A stretch of DNA of 64,000 nucleotides from an uncultured Gemmatimonadota bacterium (GTDB lineage: Bacteria; Gemmatimonadota; Gemmatimonadetes; Gemmatimonadales; Gemmatimonadaceae). The position numbers were made by a program, and so were the translations under genes. Positions 45,289-55,861 of the stretch are shown here, one piece after another. The notes below the pieces were generated by a model. That model was not told the DNA's origin. It saw nothing but the letters and a program-made list of their open reading frames with translations, and did not search any database. The stretch is from NCBI GenBank assembly GCA_902826615.1, contig CADEFN010000004.1, forward strand, positions 124,001 to 188,000. The letters run 5' to 3'. Each line of letters begins with the position of its first letter. The first letter of the stretch is position 1.

Positions 45289-45990
45289 CTACATCTGGAC
45301 CTGGATGGGACGGTCATCACCGCGGAACGGCATGCCCAACTCGCGCAGCAGCGCGAAGGCCTGATCGTCCTTGTTTGTCGTCGTGACAAACGTGATGTCC
45401 ATCCCGTGGATCTGCTCGATCATGTCGTAGTTGATCTCCGGAAAGATCATCTGCTCCTTGATCCCCATCGAGTAGTTCCCGCGCCCGTCAAACGACCGGG
45501 TGCCCAGCCCGCGGAAATCGCGAACACGCGGCAGCGCGGCGTTGATGAAGCGATCGAGGAACTCCCACATGATCTGTCCGCGCAGCGTGATCGCGGCACC
45601 AATCTCCTGCCCTTCGCGCAACCCGTAGTTGGCGATCGACTTCTTCGCCTTCTTGCGGACCGGGCGCTGACCCGTGACCAGCGCCAGTTCCTCGACCACC
45701 GAATCCAGCACCTTGGGCGTCTTGATTGCCTCGCCCATCCCCACGTTCAGCACGATCTTCTCGAGCTGGGGCACCTGGTGCGGGTTGCTCAGCTTGAACT
45801 GCGCCATCAGCCGGGCACGCACGGTGTTCTTGTAGTACTCACGGAGACGCGGCACCGGCACTGGCAGCGCAGCACCCGCGTGCGGCCCCTTGGGCAGCAT
45901 CGACTTGCGCTCGCCACTCTTGCCACCGCCGCTTTTGGCGGCGCCACCCTTGGGCGTGCCGCCCCCGGACTTCTTTTCCTTGGTTGCCAT
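45289..45990 (-). CDS. rplE: 50S ribosomal protein L5 with N-terminal extension
   Basis: A protein of 233 residues. The L5 core starts near residue 50 ([20 protein letters not shown]) and shows [27 protein letters not shown] and [15 protein letters not shown]. The preceding ~45 residues are rich in Lys, Gly and Ser ([20 protein letters not shown]), an extension absent from the usual ~180-residue L5. L5 binds 5S rRNA in the central protuberance. Confidence 0.95.
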   Translation of the reverse strand: MATKEKKSGGGTPKGGAAKSGGGKSGERKSMLPKGPHAGAALPVPVPRLREYYKNTVRARLMAQFKLSNPHQVPQLEKIVLNVGMGEAIKTPKVLDSVVEELALVTGQRPVRKKAKKSIANYGLREGQEIGAAITLRGQIMWEFLDRFINAALPRVRDFRGLGTRSFDGRGNYSMGIKEQMIFPEINYDMIEQIHGMDITFVTTTNKDDQAFALLRELGMPFRGDDRPIQVQM

Positions 45991-46009
45991 GATTTAGCTC
46001 CGTCCTCGC

Positions 46010-46411
46010 CTAACGCTTGCGGGGAATCGGTTCCCCACTCTTCGCGCTGATGCGCTCCTTGGTTCCGTCTGCGTCGATGCGGTGTTTCACCCGCGTCGGC
46101 TTCCCGCCCTTCGGGTCCAGCAACATCACGTTGGAATGATGGATGGGCGCGGGCATCTCCACGATCGCGCTCTGTTCCTCCGCGCGACGAGCCTTCCGAT
46201 GCCGCTTCACCATCTTCACTCCTTCCACCGTGATCCGGCCCGTCTTGGTGAACACCCGGAGCACTTTCCCTTCCTTGCCTTCATCCTCGCCACGCATCAC
46301 CCGGACCACATCGCCCTTGGTGATGGGCATCTTCACCCGCTCGGCCTTGAAGGCATGACGGCCTGCGCCGAGGCGCTTGCCCTCGTTCTTGCGATACCTG
46401 AGCACTCGCAT
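46010..46411 (-). CDS. rplX: 50S ribosomal protein L24
   Basis: A protein of 133 residues from the ATG at 46411, which has GGAGGTG upstream overlapping the rplN end. The KOW-containing core begins MPITKGDVVRVMRGEDEGKEGKV at residue 28, so the basic first 27 residues (MRVLRYRKNEGKRLGAGRHA...) are an extension; an internal ATG at the MPITK position would give a normal L24. The stop codon lies inside a copy of the CGTTAGGC octamer. Confidence 0.92.
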   Translation of the reverse strand: MRVLRYRKNEGKRLGAGRHAFKAERVKMPITKGDVVRVMRGEDEGKEGKVLRVFTKTGRITVEGVKMVKRHRKARRAEEQSAIVEMPAPIHHSNVMLLDPKGGKPTRVKHRIDADGTKERISAKSGEPIPRKR

Positions 46412-46412
46412 G

Positions 46413-46781
46413 CTACAACACCTCCGGGGCCAGCGACACGATCTTCATGTACCGCTTGTCGCGCAGCTCACGCGCCACCGGACCGAAGATACGGGTGCCC
46501 ACCGGCTCGCCCGCGTCATTGATGATCACGACCGCATTCTCGTCGAAGCGGATATACGTCCCGTCTCTGCGACGGGTCTCCTTCACTGTCCGCACCACCA
46601 CCGCCTTGGCGACGGCGGACTTCTTCACCGTTCCGCTGGGGAGCGCATCCTTCACCGCAATGACCACCTTGTCACCAAGGCCGGCATAACGGCGGCGCGT
46701 GCCACCCAGCACGCGGATCACCAGGGCCTTCTTGGCTCCCGAGTTATCCGCGACGCGAACCATCGATTCCTGCTGGATCAT
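46413..46781 (-). CDS. rplN: 50S ribosomal protein L14
   Basis: A protein of 122 residues, the standard length, with the signature [20 protein letters not shown] at the N terminus and [16 protein letters not shown] at the C terminus. It is a conserved 23S rRNA binder at the subunit interface. Order rpsQ-rplN-rplX is canonical. Confidence 0.98.
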   Translation of the reverse strand: MIQQESMVRVADNSGAKKALVIRVLGGTRRRYAGLGDKVVIAVKDALPSGTVKKSAVAKAVVVRTVKETRRRDGTYIRFDENAVVIINDAGEPVGTRIFGPVARELRDKRYMKIVSLAPEVL

Positions 46782-46793
46782 CGCTGTGCTCTC

Positions 46794-47084
46794 CTATTGG
46801 GCGCGGACGACGATCTCGACCACACGCCAGCGTTTGTCCTTCGACAGCGGGCGGGTTTCCATGATCCGCACCGTGTCGCCTCGCTTGGCGGTGTTCTCCT
46901 CATCGTGCGCTTTCACCTTCAGGGACCGCGTCACCATCTTCCCGTACACGGGATGCGGGACGCGCCGGTCGAGGCGCACGACCACCGTCTTCTGCATCTT
47001 GTCGCTCACGACGAGCCCGACGCGCACCTTCCGCGTCCCTCGCGAAGCCTGCTGCCCTTTGTTGGTCATTTCGGCCATGGTCAT
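46794..47084 (-). CDS. rpsQ: 30S ribosomal protein S17
   Basis: A protein of 96 residues. The S17 OB-fold is visible ([63 protein letters not shown] in part). About 15 extra residues precede the core, mostly Thr/Lys/Gln-rich. It is a primary 16S rRNA binder. Confidence 0.97.
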   Translation of the reverse strand: MTMAEMTNKGQQASRGTRKVRVGLVVSDKMQKTVVVRLDRRVPHPVYGKMVTRSLKVKAHDEENTAKRGDTVRIMETRPLSKDKRWRVVEIVVRAQ

Positions 47085-47090
47085 GACTCC

Positions 47091-47297
47091 TTAGCGCTTG
47101 GCCGCTGTGGCCAGCTGGCGCTCGCGCAGCACCGTCTGCATGCGCGCAATGTCGCGGCGAATCGCACGCCGGCGGAGGGGGTCCTCCAGCGGCTCCGTTG
47201 CCCCGCGGAAGCCCAGGCGGAAGCTCTCTTCTTCCAGCTCGGCAATCCGGGCACGCACGTCCGCGTCACTCATCTCGCGAATTTCTTCAGCTCGCAT
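47091..47297 (-). CDS. rpmC: 50S ribosomal protein L29
   Basis: A protein of 68 residues from the ATG at 47297, overlapping the rplP stop by 11 bases. The helical core is [18 protein letters not shown] and [20 protein letters not shown]. It sits near the peptide exit tunnel. An in-frame start eight codons earlier lies within rplP and is less likely. Confidence 0.95.
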   Translation of the reverse strand: MRAEEIREMSDADVRARIAELEEESFRLGFRGATEPLEDPLRRRAIRRDIARMQTVLRERQLATAAKR

Positions 47298-47715
47298 CGG
47301 TGTGCGCCTCCTCGCGAACAACGAACTTGGTCTTCACGCCGAGCTTGGCCGCCGCCAGCGCCATCGCCTTCTTCGCGATTTCGGGCGTCACGCCTTCGAG
47401 CTCGAACATCACCCGGCCGGGTCGCACCACCGCGACCCACATTTCCGGTGAACCCTTGCCCTTACCCATGCGGGTTTCGGCAGGCTTCTTCGTGATCGGC
47501 TTATCCGGGAAGATGCGAATCCACACCTTCCCGCCACGCTTGATGTGACGGGTGAGCGCGACACGGGCCGCCTCGATCTGCCGACTGGTGACCCAGCCAG
47601 GCTCGAGCGCCTGCAGCCCGTAGTGCCCAAAGGACACCTCGGCGCCACGCGTGGCCAGACCCTTGGTCCGGCCTTTGAACATCTTGCGGAATTTGACTCG
47701 CTTGGGACTCAGCAT
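47287..47715 (-). CDS. rplP: 50S ribosomal protein L16
   Basis: A protein of 142 residues. It begins [19 protein letters not shown] and contains [19 protein letters not shown] and [12 protein letters not shown], all L16 signatures. L16 helps organise the A-site tRNA region of the 50S. Confidence 0.98.
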   Translation of the reverse strand: MLSPKRVKFRKMFKGRTKGLATRGAEVSFGHYGLQALEPGWVTSRQIEAARVALTRHIKRGGKVWIRIFPDKPITKKPAETRMGKGKGSPEMWVAVVRPGRVMFELEGVTPEIAKKAMALAAAKLGVKTKFVVREEAHTDAS

Positions 47716-47808
47716 TCTCTATCTCACATAAGTCGGTAGTGGCACCGGCACGTCACAAGCGTCACTCGTCGCTCGCACTGCCATCTGCCCTCTGCCATCT
47801 GCCGTCTG
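47716..47808. repeat. Short direct repeats in the rpsC-rplP gap
   Basis: This 93-base gap holds two near-identical 14-base units on the plus strand (CTGCCATCTGCCCT and CTGCCATCTGCCGT, around 47778-47805), preceded by GTCACT/GTCGCT-like short repeats. The unit differs from the 9-bp GAAGCACGG family, but the kind of filling is alike. Confidence 0.55.
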
Positions 47809-48468
47809 TCAGGAACCTGTGCTGTACGTCTTGCCGCGGCGGTCTTCCACGACCTCGCCCCGGAAGATCCACACTTTCACTCCGATCGTGCCGAACGTCG
47901 TCTTGGCCGTCGACGTCGCGTAATCGATGTCGGCGCGCAGCGTGTGGAGAGGCACCCGCCCTTCGTGGTAGCCCTCGACCCGTGCGATTTCGGCACCGCC
48001 CAGGCGGCCACCGGCCTTCACCTTGATGCCTAACGCCCCCATCCGCATCGCGCTCTGCACCGCGCGCTTCATCGCCCGGCGGAACGAAATCCGCTGCGAG
48101 AGCTGATTGGCGATGTTGTCCGCCACCAGCTGCGAGTCCAGTTCGGGACGCTTGATCTCCTCGACATTCACGCCGACTTCCTTGCCCGACAGCCGCGCAA
48201 TTTCTTCGCGCAGTTTGTCCACCTCGGCGCCCTTCTTTCCGATCACGACACCGGGGCGACCCGTGTGGATCGTCACCACCACCTTCCCCGGCTTGCGCTC
48301 GATGTGCACGTCAGAGATCGCCGCGTGACCCAGACGGGTCTTGATGTACTTCCGCAGCATCGCGTCTTCCTTGAGCAGCTGCGGAAAATCGCGGTTGGCG
48401 AACCAGCGCGAACGCCACTGCTTCGTGATCCCGAGGCGGAACCCGATCGGATTGGTCTTCTGTCCCAT
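47809..48468 (-). CDS. rpsC: 30S ribosomal protein S3
   Basis: A protein of 219 residues from the ATG at 48468, which shares one base with the rplV stop. The N terminus is [18 protein letters not shown]. The KH domain is visible ([20 protein letters not shown]), as is the C-terminal [16 protein letters not shown]-like region ([19 protein letters not shown]). S3 forms part of the mRNA entry tunnel. Confidence 0.98.
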   Translation of the reverse strand: MGQKTNPIGFRLGITKQWRSRWFANRDFPQLLKEDAMLRKYIKTRLGHAAISDVHIERKPGKVVVTIHTGRPGVVIGKKGAEVDKLREEIARLSGKEVGVNVEEIKRPELDSQLVADNIANQLSQRISFRRAMKRAVQSAMRMGALGIKVKAGGRLGGAEIARVEGYHEGRVPLHTLRADIDYATSTAKTTFGTIGVKVWIFRGEVVEDRRGKTYSTGS

Positions 48469-48878
48469 TAACGGCCTGCCTTTTCCGCCACTTCGATCTC
48501 GACGTGGCTGGTTCGTTTGAAGACTGGCGTCGCCCGGCCCATGGCCGCCGGCATCCACCGCTTGAGCTTCGGCCCTTCGTTGATGATCGCCGTCTTCACG
48601 TACAACGTGTCGACGTCGATGGATTCGTTGTTCGCCCGCGCCGCCTGTTCGGCGTTCGCCAGGGCGGACTCCAGCACCTTGGTGATTTCCACCGCCGCCT
48701 TCTTCTTGGAGAACTTCAGCAGCGAGAGCGCCTGGTTCACCGACACACCACGGATCTGATCCGCGACCAGCCGCATCTTGTATGGCGACTGACGCGTGGC
48801 CCGCTGCGTCGCGCTTGGCGGGGCGGCTTTGCGCTCCGCTTCATGGCGCTCCTTTTTCGCCCGGCTCTTCCGGCTCAT
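48468..48878 (-). CDS. rplV: 50S ribosomal protein L22
   Basis: A protein of 136 residues. The first ~25 residues are strongly basic ([18 protein letters not shown]). The core is [23 protein letters not shown] and [19 protein letters not shown], with the loop region [18 protein letters not shown] that lines the exit tunnel. Confidence 0.97.
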   Translation of the reverse strand: MSRKSRAKKERHEAERKAAPPSATQRATRQSPYKMRLVADQIRGVSVNQALSLLKFSKKKAAVEITKVLESALANAEQAARANNESIDVDTLYVKTAIINEGPKLKRWMPAAMGRATPVFKRTSHVEIEVAEKAGR

Positions 48879-48881
48879 CGC

Positions 48882-49199
48882 TTACTTGCCTCCCTTGGCC
48901 GCCGGTGCCGATGGCGCCGGAGCCTTCTTGTCGGTCGGACGGTTGCCCGAGTGACCGCGGAACAACCGCGTCGGCGCAAACTCGCCCAGCTTGTGACCCA
49001 CCATGTTCTCCGTCACATACACGGGGATGAACTTGTTCCCGTTATGCACAGCGAAGGTGTGCCCCACGAAGTCGGGGAGCACCGTGCTCGCCCGCGACCA
49101 GGTCTTCATGACCTTCTTTTCGTTCCTGGAGTTCATCAGGAGCACCTTCTTCATCAGCGCTTCCTGTACGAACGGTCCTTTCTTGATACTGCGAGCCAT
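48882..49199 (-). CDS. rpsS: 30S ribosomal protein S19
   Basis: A protein of 105 residues. The core [19 protein letters not shown]...[20 protein letters not shown] and [21 protein letters not shown] identify S19. The C-terminal ~15 residues are an Ala/Pro/Lys tail longer than usual. It lies in the 30S head with S13. Confidence 0.97.
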   Translation of the reverse strand: MARSIKKGPFVQEALMKKVLLMNSRNEKKVMKTWSRASTVLPDFVGHTFAVHNGNKFIPVYVTENMVGHKLGEFAPTRLFRGHSGNRPTDKKAPAPSAPAAKGGK

Positions 49200-49214
49200 A
49201 GGTTCCTATCTCGG

Positions 49215-49285
49215 TGGTCTCGTGCTCTCGATACGTGCCGTGCTTCTTCGTGCTTCTCGTGCCTCTCGTGCCTCTCGTGCCTCGG
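49215..49285. repeat. Degenerate 9-bp tandem repeats in the rplB-rpsS gap
   Basis: On the minus strand consecutive 9-base units GAGGCACGA (three copies), GAAGCACGA and AGAAGCACGG, then more diverged copies, fill most of the 89-base gap between rplB and rpsS. They belong to the same family as those in the rpsN-rpsH gap. Confidence 0.85.
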
Positions 49286-49288
49286 TAC

Positions 49289-50119
49289 TTACTGCGTTGC
49301 CTTGCCACGACGGCGGCCACGCACGATCAGCCTCTGCGACGGCTTCTTCTTGTTGCGAGTCTTCACGCCTTCCTTGTTGCCCCATTTGTCCACCACGTTG
49401 CGGCCGCCACGTGTGCGCCCACCATGCGGGTGATCCACCGGGTTCATCACTTCACCGCGGACCTTCGGACGGCGCCCCTTCCAGCGGGTCTTGCCGGCCT
49501 TGCCCCACGAAATCAGCTCGTGCTCCGAGTTCCCGACTTCGCCGATCGTCGCGAGGCAGCGCATGTGCACGCGCCGCATTTCCGTCGATCCCATGCGAAG
49601 GGTGACGTACTCCCCTTCCTTGGCCACCACCTCGGCCGACATCCCGGCCGACCGCGCGACCTGGCCGCCCTTGCCGGGCACCAGTTCCACGTTGTGGACA
49701 CTCGTGCCTAACGGCACCTCGCCCAGCGGCAGCGCGTTGCCGGTACGAATATCGGAGCCAGGCCCCGACACCACCGAGTCACCCACCGACAACCCCTTGG
49801 GGTGCAGGATGTAGCGCTTCTCGCCATCGGCGTACTCTACAAGCGCAATGCGCGCCGACCGGTTCGGATCGTATTCGATCTCGCGCACCGTGGCCACCAG
49901 ACCAAAACGGTTGCGCTTGAAGTCGATCACGCGATACATCCGCTTGTGACCGCCCCCGCGGCGCCGCATGGCGATGTGACCGTGGTTGTCGCGGCCACCG
50001 CTCTTCTTGAGCGGCTCCACCAGCGACTTCTCGGGCGTGGTACGCGTGATCTCCTTGAAATCGGAAACCGAGCGGAACCGCGTGCCCTTCGTGATCGGCT
50101 TGAACTGACGGATACCCAT
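49289..50119 (-). CDS. rplB: 50S ribosomal protein L2
   Basis: A protein of 276 residues. Signatures: [37 protein letters not shown], the PALGT-type loop ([19 protein letters not shown]), and the functionally critical His in [19 protein letters not shown]2 is needed for peptidyl transferase activity and subunit association. Confidence 0.98.
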   Translation of the reverse strand: MGIRQFKPITKGTRFRSVSDFKEITRTTPEKSLVEPLKKSGGRDNHGHIAMRRRGGGHKRMYRVIDFKRNRFGLVATVREIEYDPNRSARIALVEYADGEKRYILHPKGLSVGDSVVSGPGSDIRTGNALPLGEVPLGTSVHNVELVPGKGGQVARSAGMSAEVVAKEGEYVTLRMGSTEMRRVHMRCLATIGEVGNSEHELISWGKAGKTRWKGRRPKVRGEVMNPVDHPHGGRTRGGRNVVDKWGNKEGVKTRNKKKPSQRLIVRGRRRGKATQ

Positions 50120-50125
50120 GTGCGG

Positions 50126-50416
50126 CTAGCCCTCGAAGATTCCGATCTTGTCGCCTTCCTTCAGCGTCACGATCGCCTTTTTCCAGCTCGGCCTGAGGCC
50201 GGCGGTCTTCCCCATGTTCTTCCGCGGCTTGCCACGGGTGTTCATGGTCCAGACCCCGGTCACCTTCACCCCGAACAGGCGCTCGATTGCCTGTCGAATG
50301 GCCGGCTTGCTCGCGTCGCTCGCCACCTCGAAGACATACTCGCCGCGATCCTGATAGGACGCAGACGTCTTTTCGGTGACCACCGGACGCACGATGGTGC
50401 GGTGTAACGTCGCCAT
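50126..50416 (-). CDS. rplW: 50S ribosomal protein L23
   Basis: A protein of 96 residues. TIVRPVVTEKTSAS at the N terminus and KPAIRQAIERLFGVKVTGVWTMN are L23 signatures. It docks trigger factor and SRP at the exit tunnel. It sits 3 bases after rplD ends, in canonical S10-operon order. Confidence 0.97.
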   Translation of the reverse strand: MATLHRTIVRPVVTEKTSASYQDRGEYVFEVASDASKPAIRQAIERLFGVKVTGVWTMNTRGKPRKNMGKTAGLRPSWKKAIVTLKEGDKIGIFEG

Positions 50417-50419
50417 CGG

Positions 50420-51217
50420 TTAGTCCCCCTTCTTCTTGGCCGCGCGTTTCGCGGCCGGCTTCTTCTCGGTCGTGGCGGTCGCTGCCTTCTTCGCCGCCGT
50501 CTTCTTTGCTGCGGGTTTGGCTTCGGCCTTTGGCGCCGCAGCCTTCGCCTTCTTCACCGGCGCCGACGCCTTCTCGGCGATGGGCGCGAGTGTCTGGCCG
50601 ATGGCGCTTCCCTCGATCAGCACCGTGTCCGACCAGAGGATGTGGTAGGTGGACGCGTCCTTGAAGGGCATCACGTGCACCTTCGGAAGGTTGCGGCCGC
50701 TGAGGTGCACATTCGGCTTGTTGCCATCGGTAAGGACCAGCACCTTCTGGCTGTCCACACCCAGGCGCGCGAGCATGCCCAGCATCGTCTTGGTGCTCGG
50801 CGAGTCGTAGTTGAAGGCATCGATCACCGATACCGCCGCCTCACGCGCGCGTGCATTCAGCGCACTCTTGCGGGCCAGCTGCTTCACCTTCTTCGGCAGC
50901 GTCTGCTCGTAGTTGCGGTCGCCGTGCGGGCCGAACACCGTACCACCGCCGGGCCAATGCGGCGCGCGGGTGGAACCCTGACGCGCACGTCCAGTGCCCT
51001 TCTGCTTCCACGGCTTCTGGTTACCACCGATCACGAGACCGCGGGTCTTGGTCGAGGCCGTGCCCTGCCGCTGGTTGGCGAGATACGCCTTCACCGCGAG
51101 GTGCATGGCCGGCATGTTCACCGTGCCATCGAACGTCTCGCTGGGTAGCGCGACGCGCTCCCGGGCGGTGCCTAACGCGGTGTACGCCGCGGCGTCGAAA
51201 GATGTCTGCTCTGACAT
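50420..51217 (-). CDS. rplD: 50S ribosomal protein L4 with C-terminal Ala/Lys tail
   Basis: A protein of 265 residues. The L4 core has NQRQGTASTKTRGLVIGGNQKPWKQKGTGRARQG (quoted in part), GPHGDRNYEQTLPKK and a GRNLPKVHVMPFKDAS region. The last ~55 residues are an Ala/Lys-rich low-complexity tail (AKAAAPKAEAKPAAKKTAAKK) not found in the usual ~205-residue L4. In E. coli L4 represses the S10 operon. Confidence 0.96.
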   Translation of the reverse strand: MSEQTSFDAAAYTALGTARERVALPSETFDGTVNMPAMHLAVKAYLANQRQGTASTKTRGLVIGGNQKPWKQKGTGRARQGSTRAPHWPGGGTVFGPHGDRNYEQTLPKKVKQLARKSALNARAREAAVSVIDAFNYDSPSTKTMLGMLARLGVDSQKVLVLTDGNKPNVHLSGRNLPKVHVMPFKDASTYHILWSDTVLIEGSAIGQTLAPIAEKASAPVKKAKAAAPKAEAKPAAKKTAAKKAATATTEKKPAAKRAAKKKGD

Positions 51218-51220
51218 GGC

Positions 51221-51901
51221 TTACCCCTGCTTCCGCACAAGCACGACGCCATTGGCGGCTCCCGCCACCGCGCCGCGGATGTACAGCAAGTGACGCTCCG
51301 TATCGACCTTCTCGACGCGGAGATTGATTTGCGTGTGACGCGCCGAGCCGTAGTGCCCCGGCATGCGCTTGCCCTTGATGACGCGCGACGGATCCGTACC
51401 GGCGCCGATCGAACCGGGGCGACGATGTTTGGTGTTACCGTGGGTGTTGGGTCCGCCGCCGATGCCGAACCGCTTGACCACACCCTGGAACCCGCGGCCC
51501 TTGCTGGTGCCGGTGACCTTCACCAGTTCGCCCACCTGAAAGATCGACGCCTCGATCACGTCGCCAGCCTTGTACGTCGGCGCATTGGCCATGTCGTCAA
51601 GGCGGAACGCGCGCAGAATGCGTGGCGGTGCCTGCAGCCCGGCCTTGGCCGCGTGGCCGACCGATGACTTGCTGGCGCGCACACCCTTGGGCGTCTTGAT
51701 CTCTCCCTTCTTCGCCTCGCGGCGCATGCGAGTGGTGCCGTATCCGAGCTGCACGGCGGTGTAGCCAGGCTTGTCAGACTCGTTTGTCAGCACCTGCACT
51801 ACCGGGTTGGGCTTCAGCTCAACCACCGTGCAGGGAATCTGCTGCCCCTGTTCATTGAAGATCTGGGTCATGCCCAGCTTCTTCCCGATCATGCCTAACA
51901 T
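51221..51901 (-). CDS. rplC: 50S ribosomal protein L3
   Basis: A protein of 226 residues. GMIGKKLGMTQIFNEQGQ begins the protein; KGRGFQGVVKRFGIGGGPNTHGN is the L3 signature, with GMPGHYGSARHTQINLRVEKVD-like text after it. L3 helps form the peptidyl transferase centre and starts 50S assembly. The second and third codons are TTA GGC, the rare Leu-Gly dicodon noted elsewhere. Confidence 0.98.
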   Translation of the reverse strand: MLGMIGKKLGMTQIFNEQGQQIPCTVVELKPNPVVQVLTNESDKPGYTAVQLGYGTTRMRREAKKGEIKTPKGVRASKSSVGHAAKAGLQAPPRILRAFRLDDMANAPTYKAGDVIEASIFQVGELVKVTGTSKGRGFQGVVKRFGIGGGPNTHGNTKHRRPGSIGAGTDPSRVIKGKRMPGHYGSARHTQINLRVEKVDTERHLLYIRGAVAGAANGVVLVRKQG

Positions 51902-51979
51902 TCTGGTTCCTCTATCGTGAATGAAGTCGCGGCACCCATCGCAGGGCGATCGGGACTGCTGCCGTTGGACTGTGAGTAG

Positions 51980-52024
51980 CGACGCGGAGCACCCGTACTG
52001 CCCGTGCTCCTCGTGCCTCTCGCG
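51980..52024. repeat. Short GCACGAG-type repeats in the rpsJ-rplC gap
   Basis: The 123-base gap between rpsJ and rplC ends, next to rpsJ, with three to four diverged units (on the minus strand GAGGCACGAGGAGCACGGG and a further GCAGTACGGG) of the GAAGCACGG family. The remaining ~75 bases show nothing I recognise. Confidence 0.65.
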
Positions 52025-52333
52025 CTACTGAACCTTGATCTCCACGTCCACCCCGGCCGGCAGGTCGAGCTTTGTCAGCGCGTCCACCGTCTGGGCACGG
52101 GAATCAAGAATGTCGATCACCCGCTTGTGTGTCTTCAGCTCGAACTGCTCACGTGACTTCTTGTCCACGTGCGGCGAACGGAGCAGCGTCCAGCGGCGAG
52201 TCTTCGTGGGCAGCGGGATGGGACCGGAGACCTGCGCCCCTGTCTTTTCCGCCGTCCGGACGATGTCCGACGCCGCCTGGTCGATCACCGCGTGATCGAA
52301 GGCCTTCAACCGAATTCTGATTCTGCCAGCCAT
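52025..52333 (-). CDS. rpsJ: 30S ribosomal protein S10
   Basis: A protein of 102 residues. [50 protein letters not shown] (in part) and the C-terminal [14 protein letters not shown] are S10 signatures. S10 is also the transcription factor NusE. It is the first gene of the S10 cluster and follows tuf. Confidence 0.98.
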   Translation of the reverse strand: MAGRIRIRLKAFDHAVIDQAASDIVRTAEKTGAQVSGPIPLPTKTRRWTLLRSPHVDKKSREQFELKTHKRVIDILDSRAQTVDALTKLDLPAGVDVEIKVQ

Positions 52334-52438
52334 TTTACCTCAGAAGCACGAGAAGTACGTGAAGCATGAGAAGCACGGGAACCGAGATCGAGGGAAGGCC
52401 TGCCTCCCATGCATCCCGTACTTCCCGTGCTTCCGCCC
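52334..52438. repeat. Inverted arrays of GAAGCACGG-type repeats in the tuf-rpsJ gap
   Basis: The plus strand reads AGAAGCACGAGAAGTACGTG near 52342 and, ~75 bases later, the near-complement CCCGTACTTCCCGTGCTTCC. The 20-base arms match at 16 positions, so the gap can fold into a long imperfect hairpin built of the same 9-bp repeat family. It could pause or attenuate transcription between tuf and rpsJ. Confidence 0.75.
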
Positions 52439-53641
<1,203 letters not shown>

Positions 53642-53743
53642 TGCTGCGTTCCTGGTGAAGTGGCGTGTGGTCTGCTGACTCGACTGCGATCAGATGCTGC
53701 GTCGTGCGTGGTACAACATACGTGGTGCGTGCTGCGTGTCGCG
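53642..53743. repeat. GTGCGTG-type short repeats in the fusA-tuf gap
   Basis: The 102-base gap holds clustered near-repeats on the plus strand (CGTGCGTGGTAC, ATACGTGGTGCGTGCTGCGTG, around 53702-53742). They are a 6-7 base unit, not the 9-bp unit seen in other gaps, but give the same low-complexity filling. Confidence 0.55.
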
Positions 53744-55861
53744 TTATTTCGCCTTGCTGACAATCTCTTCGGCCTTGCTCTTCGGCACTTCCTCGTAGTG
53801 CGAGAATTCCATCGAGTACACCGCCCGGCCCTGGGTCATCGACCGCAGACGGGTGGAGTACCCGAACATCTCGCCTAACGGCACCGTGGAGGCAATCACC
53901 TGCGCCTCACCACGCTGCATCATCCCGCCGATCTTGCCGCGGCGCGACGACAGGTCGCCGAGGACGTCGCCCATGTACTGCTCGGGCGACACAACCTCGA
54001 CCTTCATCATGGGCTCGAGCAGGATGGGGCTGGCCTTGGCCGCGCCCTCCTTCACCGCCATTGAACCCGCAATCTTGAATGCCATTTCCGACGAGTCGAC
54101 GTCGTGGTACGAGCCGTACACCAGCTCGACCTTCACGTCCACCATCGGGTAGCCGGCCAGGACGCCGTTTTCCAGCGCTTCCTTGATCCCCTGCTCGACC
54201 GGCCCAATGTACTCACGCGGAATGACACCACCGACAATCTTGTCCTCGAACACGAAGCCATGGCCCTGTTCGCCCGGCATCACGTTGATGACCACGTGGC
54301 CGTACTGACCCTTACCGCCCGACTGGCGAATGAACTTCCCTTCGACCTTGTCGACGCGCTTCTTGATCGTTTCGCGATAGGCCACCTGCGGGCGACCCAC
54401 GTTGGCGTCGACCTTGAACTCGCGCATCATGCGGTCGACGATGATCTCGAGGTGTAACTCCCCCATCCCCGCGATGATCGTCTGACCCGTTTCGGTGTCC
54501 GTGTGCACCCGGAACGTCGGGTCTTCTTCTGCCAGCTTGTTGAGCGCAATCCCGAGCTTGTCCTGATCGGCCTTCGTCTTCGGCTCGATCGCGACCTCGA
54601 TGACCGGCATCGGGAACTTCATCGCCTCGAGGATGATCGGCTTCTCGTCGTCACACAGGGTGTCGCCGGTCCGCGTGTCCTTGAGCCCGATGGCGGCGGC
54701 GATGTCGCCCGCCCGCACTTCAGGAATCTCCTCGCGCTTGTTCGCATGCATCTGCAGCAGGCGGCCGATGCGCTCGCGCTTGTCCTTCGTCGAGTTGTAC
54801 ACGTGGCTGCCCGATGCGAGCACCCCGGAGTACACGCGGAAGAACGTCAGCTTTCCGACGAACGGATCGGTCGCGATCTTGAACGCCAGCGCCGCGAACG
54901 GCGCCTCGTCGCTCACCGCGCGCGTGTCAAACGTCTCGTCGTGGTGCGGCAGGTGGCCCTGGATGGCTTCGACGTCCACCGGTGCCGGCAGGAAGTCGAT
55001 CACCGCGTCGAGCAACGCCTGCACACCCTTGTTCTTGAAGGACGCACCGCACAGGATCGGCGTGAAACGCATCGTACACGTCGCCTTGCGGATCAGTCCG
55101 CGAATTTCATCGACGGAGAGCTCCTCGCCGGCCAGATAGCGCTCCATCAGCGCATCGTCATGCTCCACCACCGCTTCGATGAGCTCGTGACGAGCCTGCT
55201 CCACACGATCGCGGAATTCGTCACTCACGTCGCGGACGTCAAACGTCTTGCCTAACGTCTCGTTGTGGAAGATGTACTCCTTCCGCTCAACGATGTCGAT
55301 GTGTCCTGTGAACAGCTCGCCCGACCCGACCGGCAGCTGAACGGGGTATGCGCCCTTCGTCAGGCGATCCCGGATCATCTCGACGCATCGCTCAAAGTTC
55401 GCCCCAACGCGATCCATCTTGTTCGCGAAGATCATGCGCGGAACCTTGTACCGGTCCGCCTGGCGCCACACCGTCTCGGTCTGCGGCTCCACACCGGCCA
55501 CGGAATCCAGCAGGGCAACCGCGCCGTCCAGCACGCGCAGGGAGCGCTCCACCTCGACGGTGAAGTCCACGTGCCCGGGGGTGTCGATGATGTTGATGCG
55601 GTACTCCGGCCCCTCACCCTTGTCCTGGCTCGAGCCGTGGCGCTTCCAGAAACAGGTCGTCGCGGCCGACGTGATCGTGATGCCACGCTCCTGCTCCTGC
55701 TCCATCCAGTCCATCGTGGCAGCGCCATCGTGCACTTCGCCAATCTTGTGGCTCTTGCCCGTGTAGTACAGGATGCGCTCGGTCGTGGTCGTTTTCCCGG
55801 CATCAATGTGGGCCATGATGCCGATGTTGCGATAATGGTCGAGCGGCGTCGAGCGAGGCAT
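53744..55861 (-). CDS. fusA: Elongation factor G
   Basis: A protein of 705 residues. It drives ribosomal translocation. GTPase motifs: [15 protein letters not shown] (G1), [11 protein letters not shown] (G2), [17 protein letters not shown] (G3), [10 protein letters not shown] (G4). Domain IV and V strings are [16 protein letters not shown] and [15 protein letters not shown]. The next gene upstream should be rpsG, but here a lasso-peptide cluster intervenes. Confidence 0.99.
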   Translation of the reverse strand: MPRSTPLDHYRNIGIMAHIDAGKTTTTERILYYTGKSHKIGEVHDGAATMDWMEQEQERGITITSAATTCFWKRHGSSQDKGEGPEYRINIIDTPGHVDFTVEVERSLRVLDGAVALLDSVAGVEPQTETVWRQADRYKVPRMIFANKMDRVGANFERCVEMIRDRLTKGAYPVQLPVGSGELFTGHIDIVERKEYIFHNETLGKTFDVRDVSDEFRDRVEQARHELIEAVVEHDDALMERYLAGEELSVDEIRGLIRKATCTMRFTPILCGASFKNKGVQALLDAVIDFLPAPVDVEAIQGHLPHHDETFDTRAVSDEAPFAALAFKIATDPFVGKLTFFRVYSGVLASGSHVYNSTKDKRERIGRLLQMHANKREEIPEVRAGDIAAAIGLKDTRTGDTLCDDEKPIILEAMKFPMPVIEVAIEPKTKADQDKLGIALNKLAEEDPTFRVHTDTETGQTIIAGMGELHLEIIVDRMMREFKVDANVGRPQVAYRETIKKRVDKVEGKFIRQSGGKGQYGHVVINVMPGEQGHGFVFEDKIVGGVIPREYIGPVEQGIKEALENGVLAGYPMVDVKVELVYGSYHDVDSSEMAFKIAGSMAVKEGAAKASPILLEPMMKVEVVSPEQYMGDVLGDLSSRRGKIGGMMQRGEAQVIASTVPLGEMFGYSTRLRSMTQGRAVYSMEFSHYEEVPKSKAEEIVSKAK

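Noticed and set aside
44904-52438. CRISPR-like array in ribosomal gaps
   Set aside because: Units are 9 bases, contiguous and degenerate, with no spacers and no cas genes.
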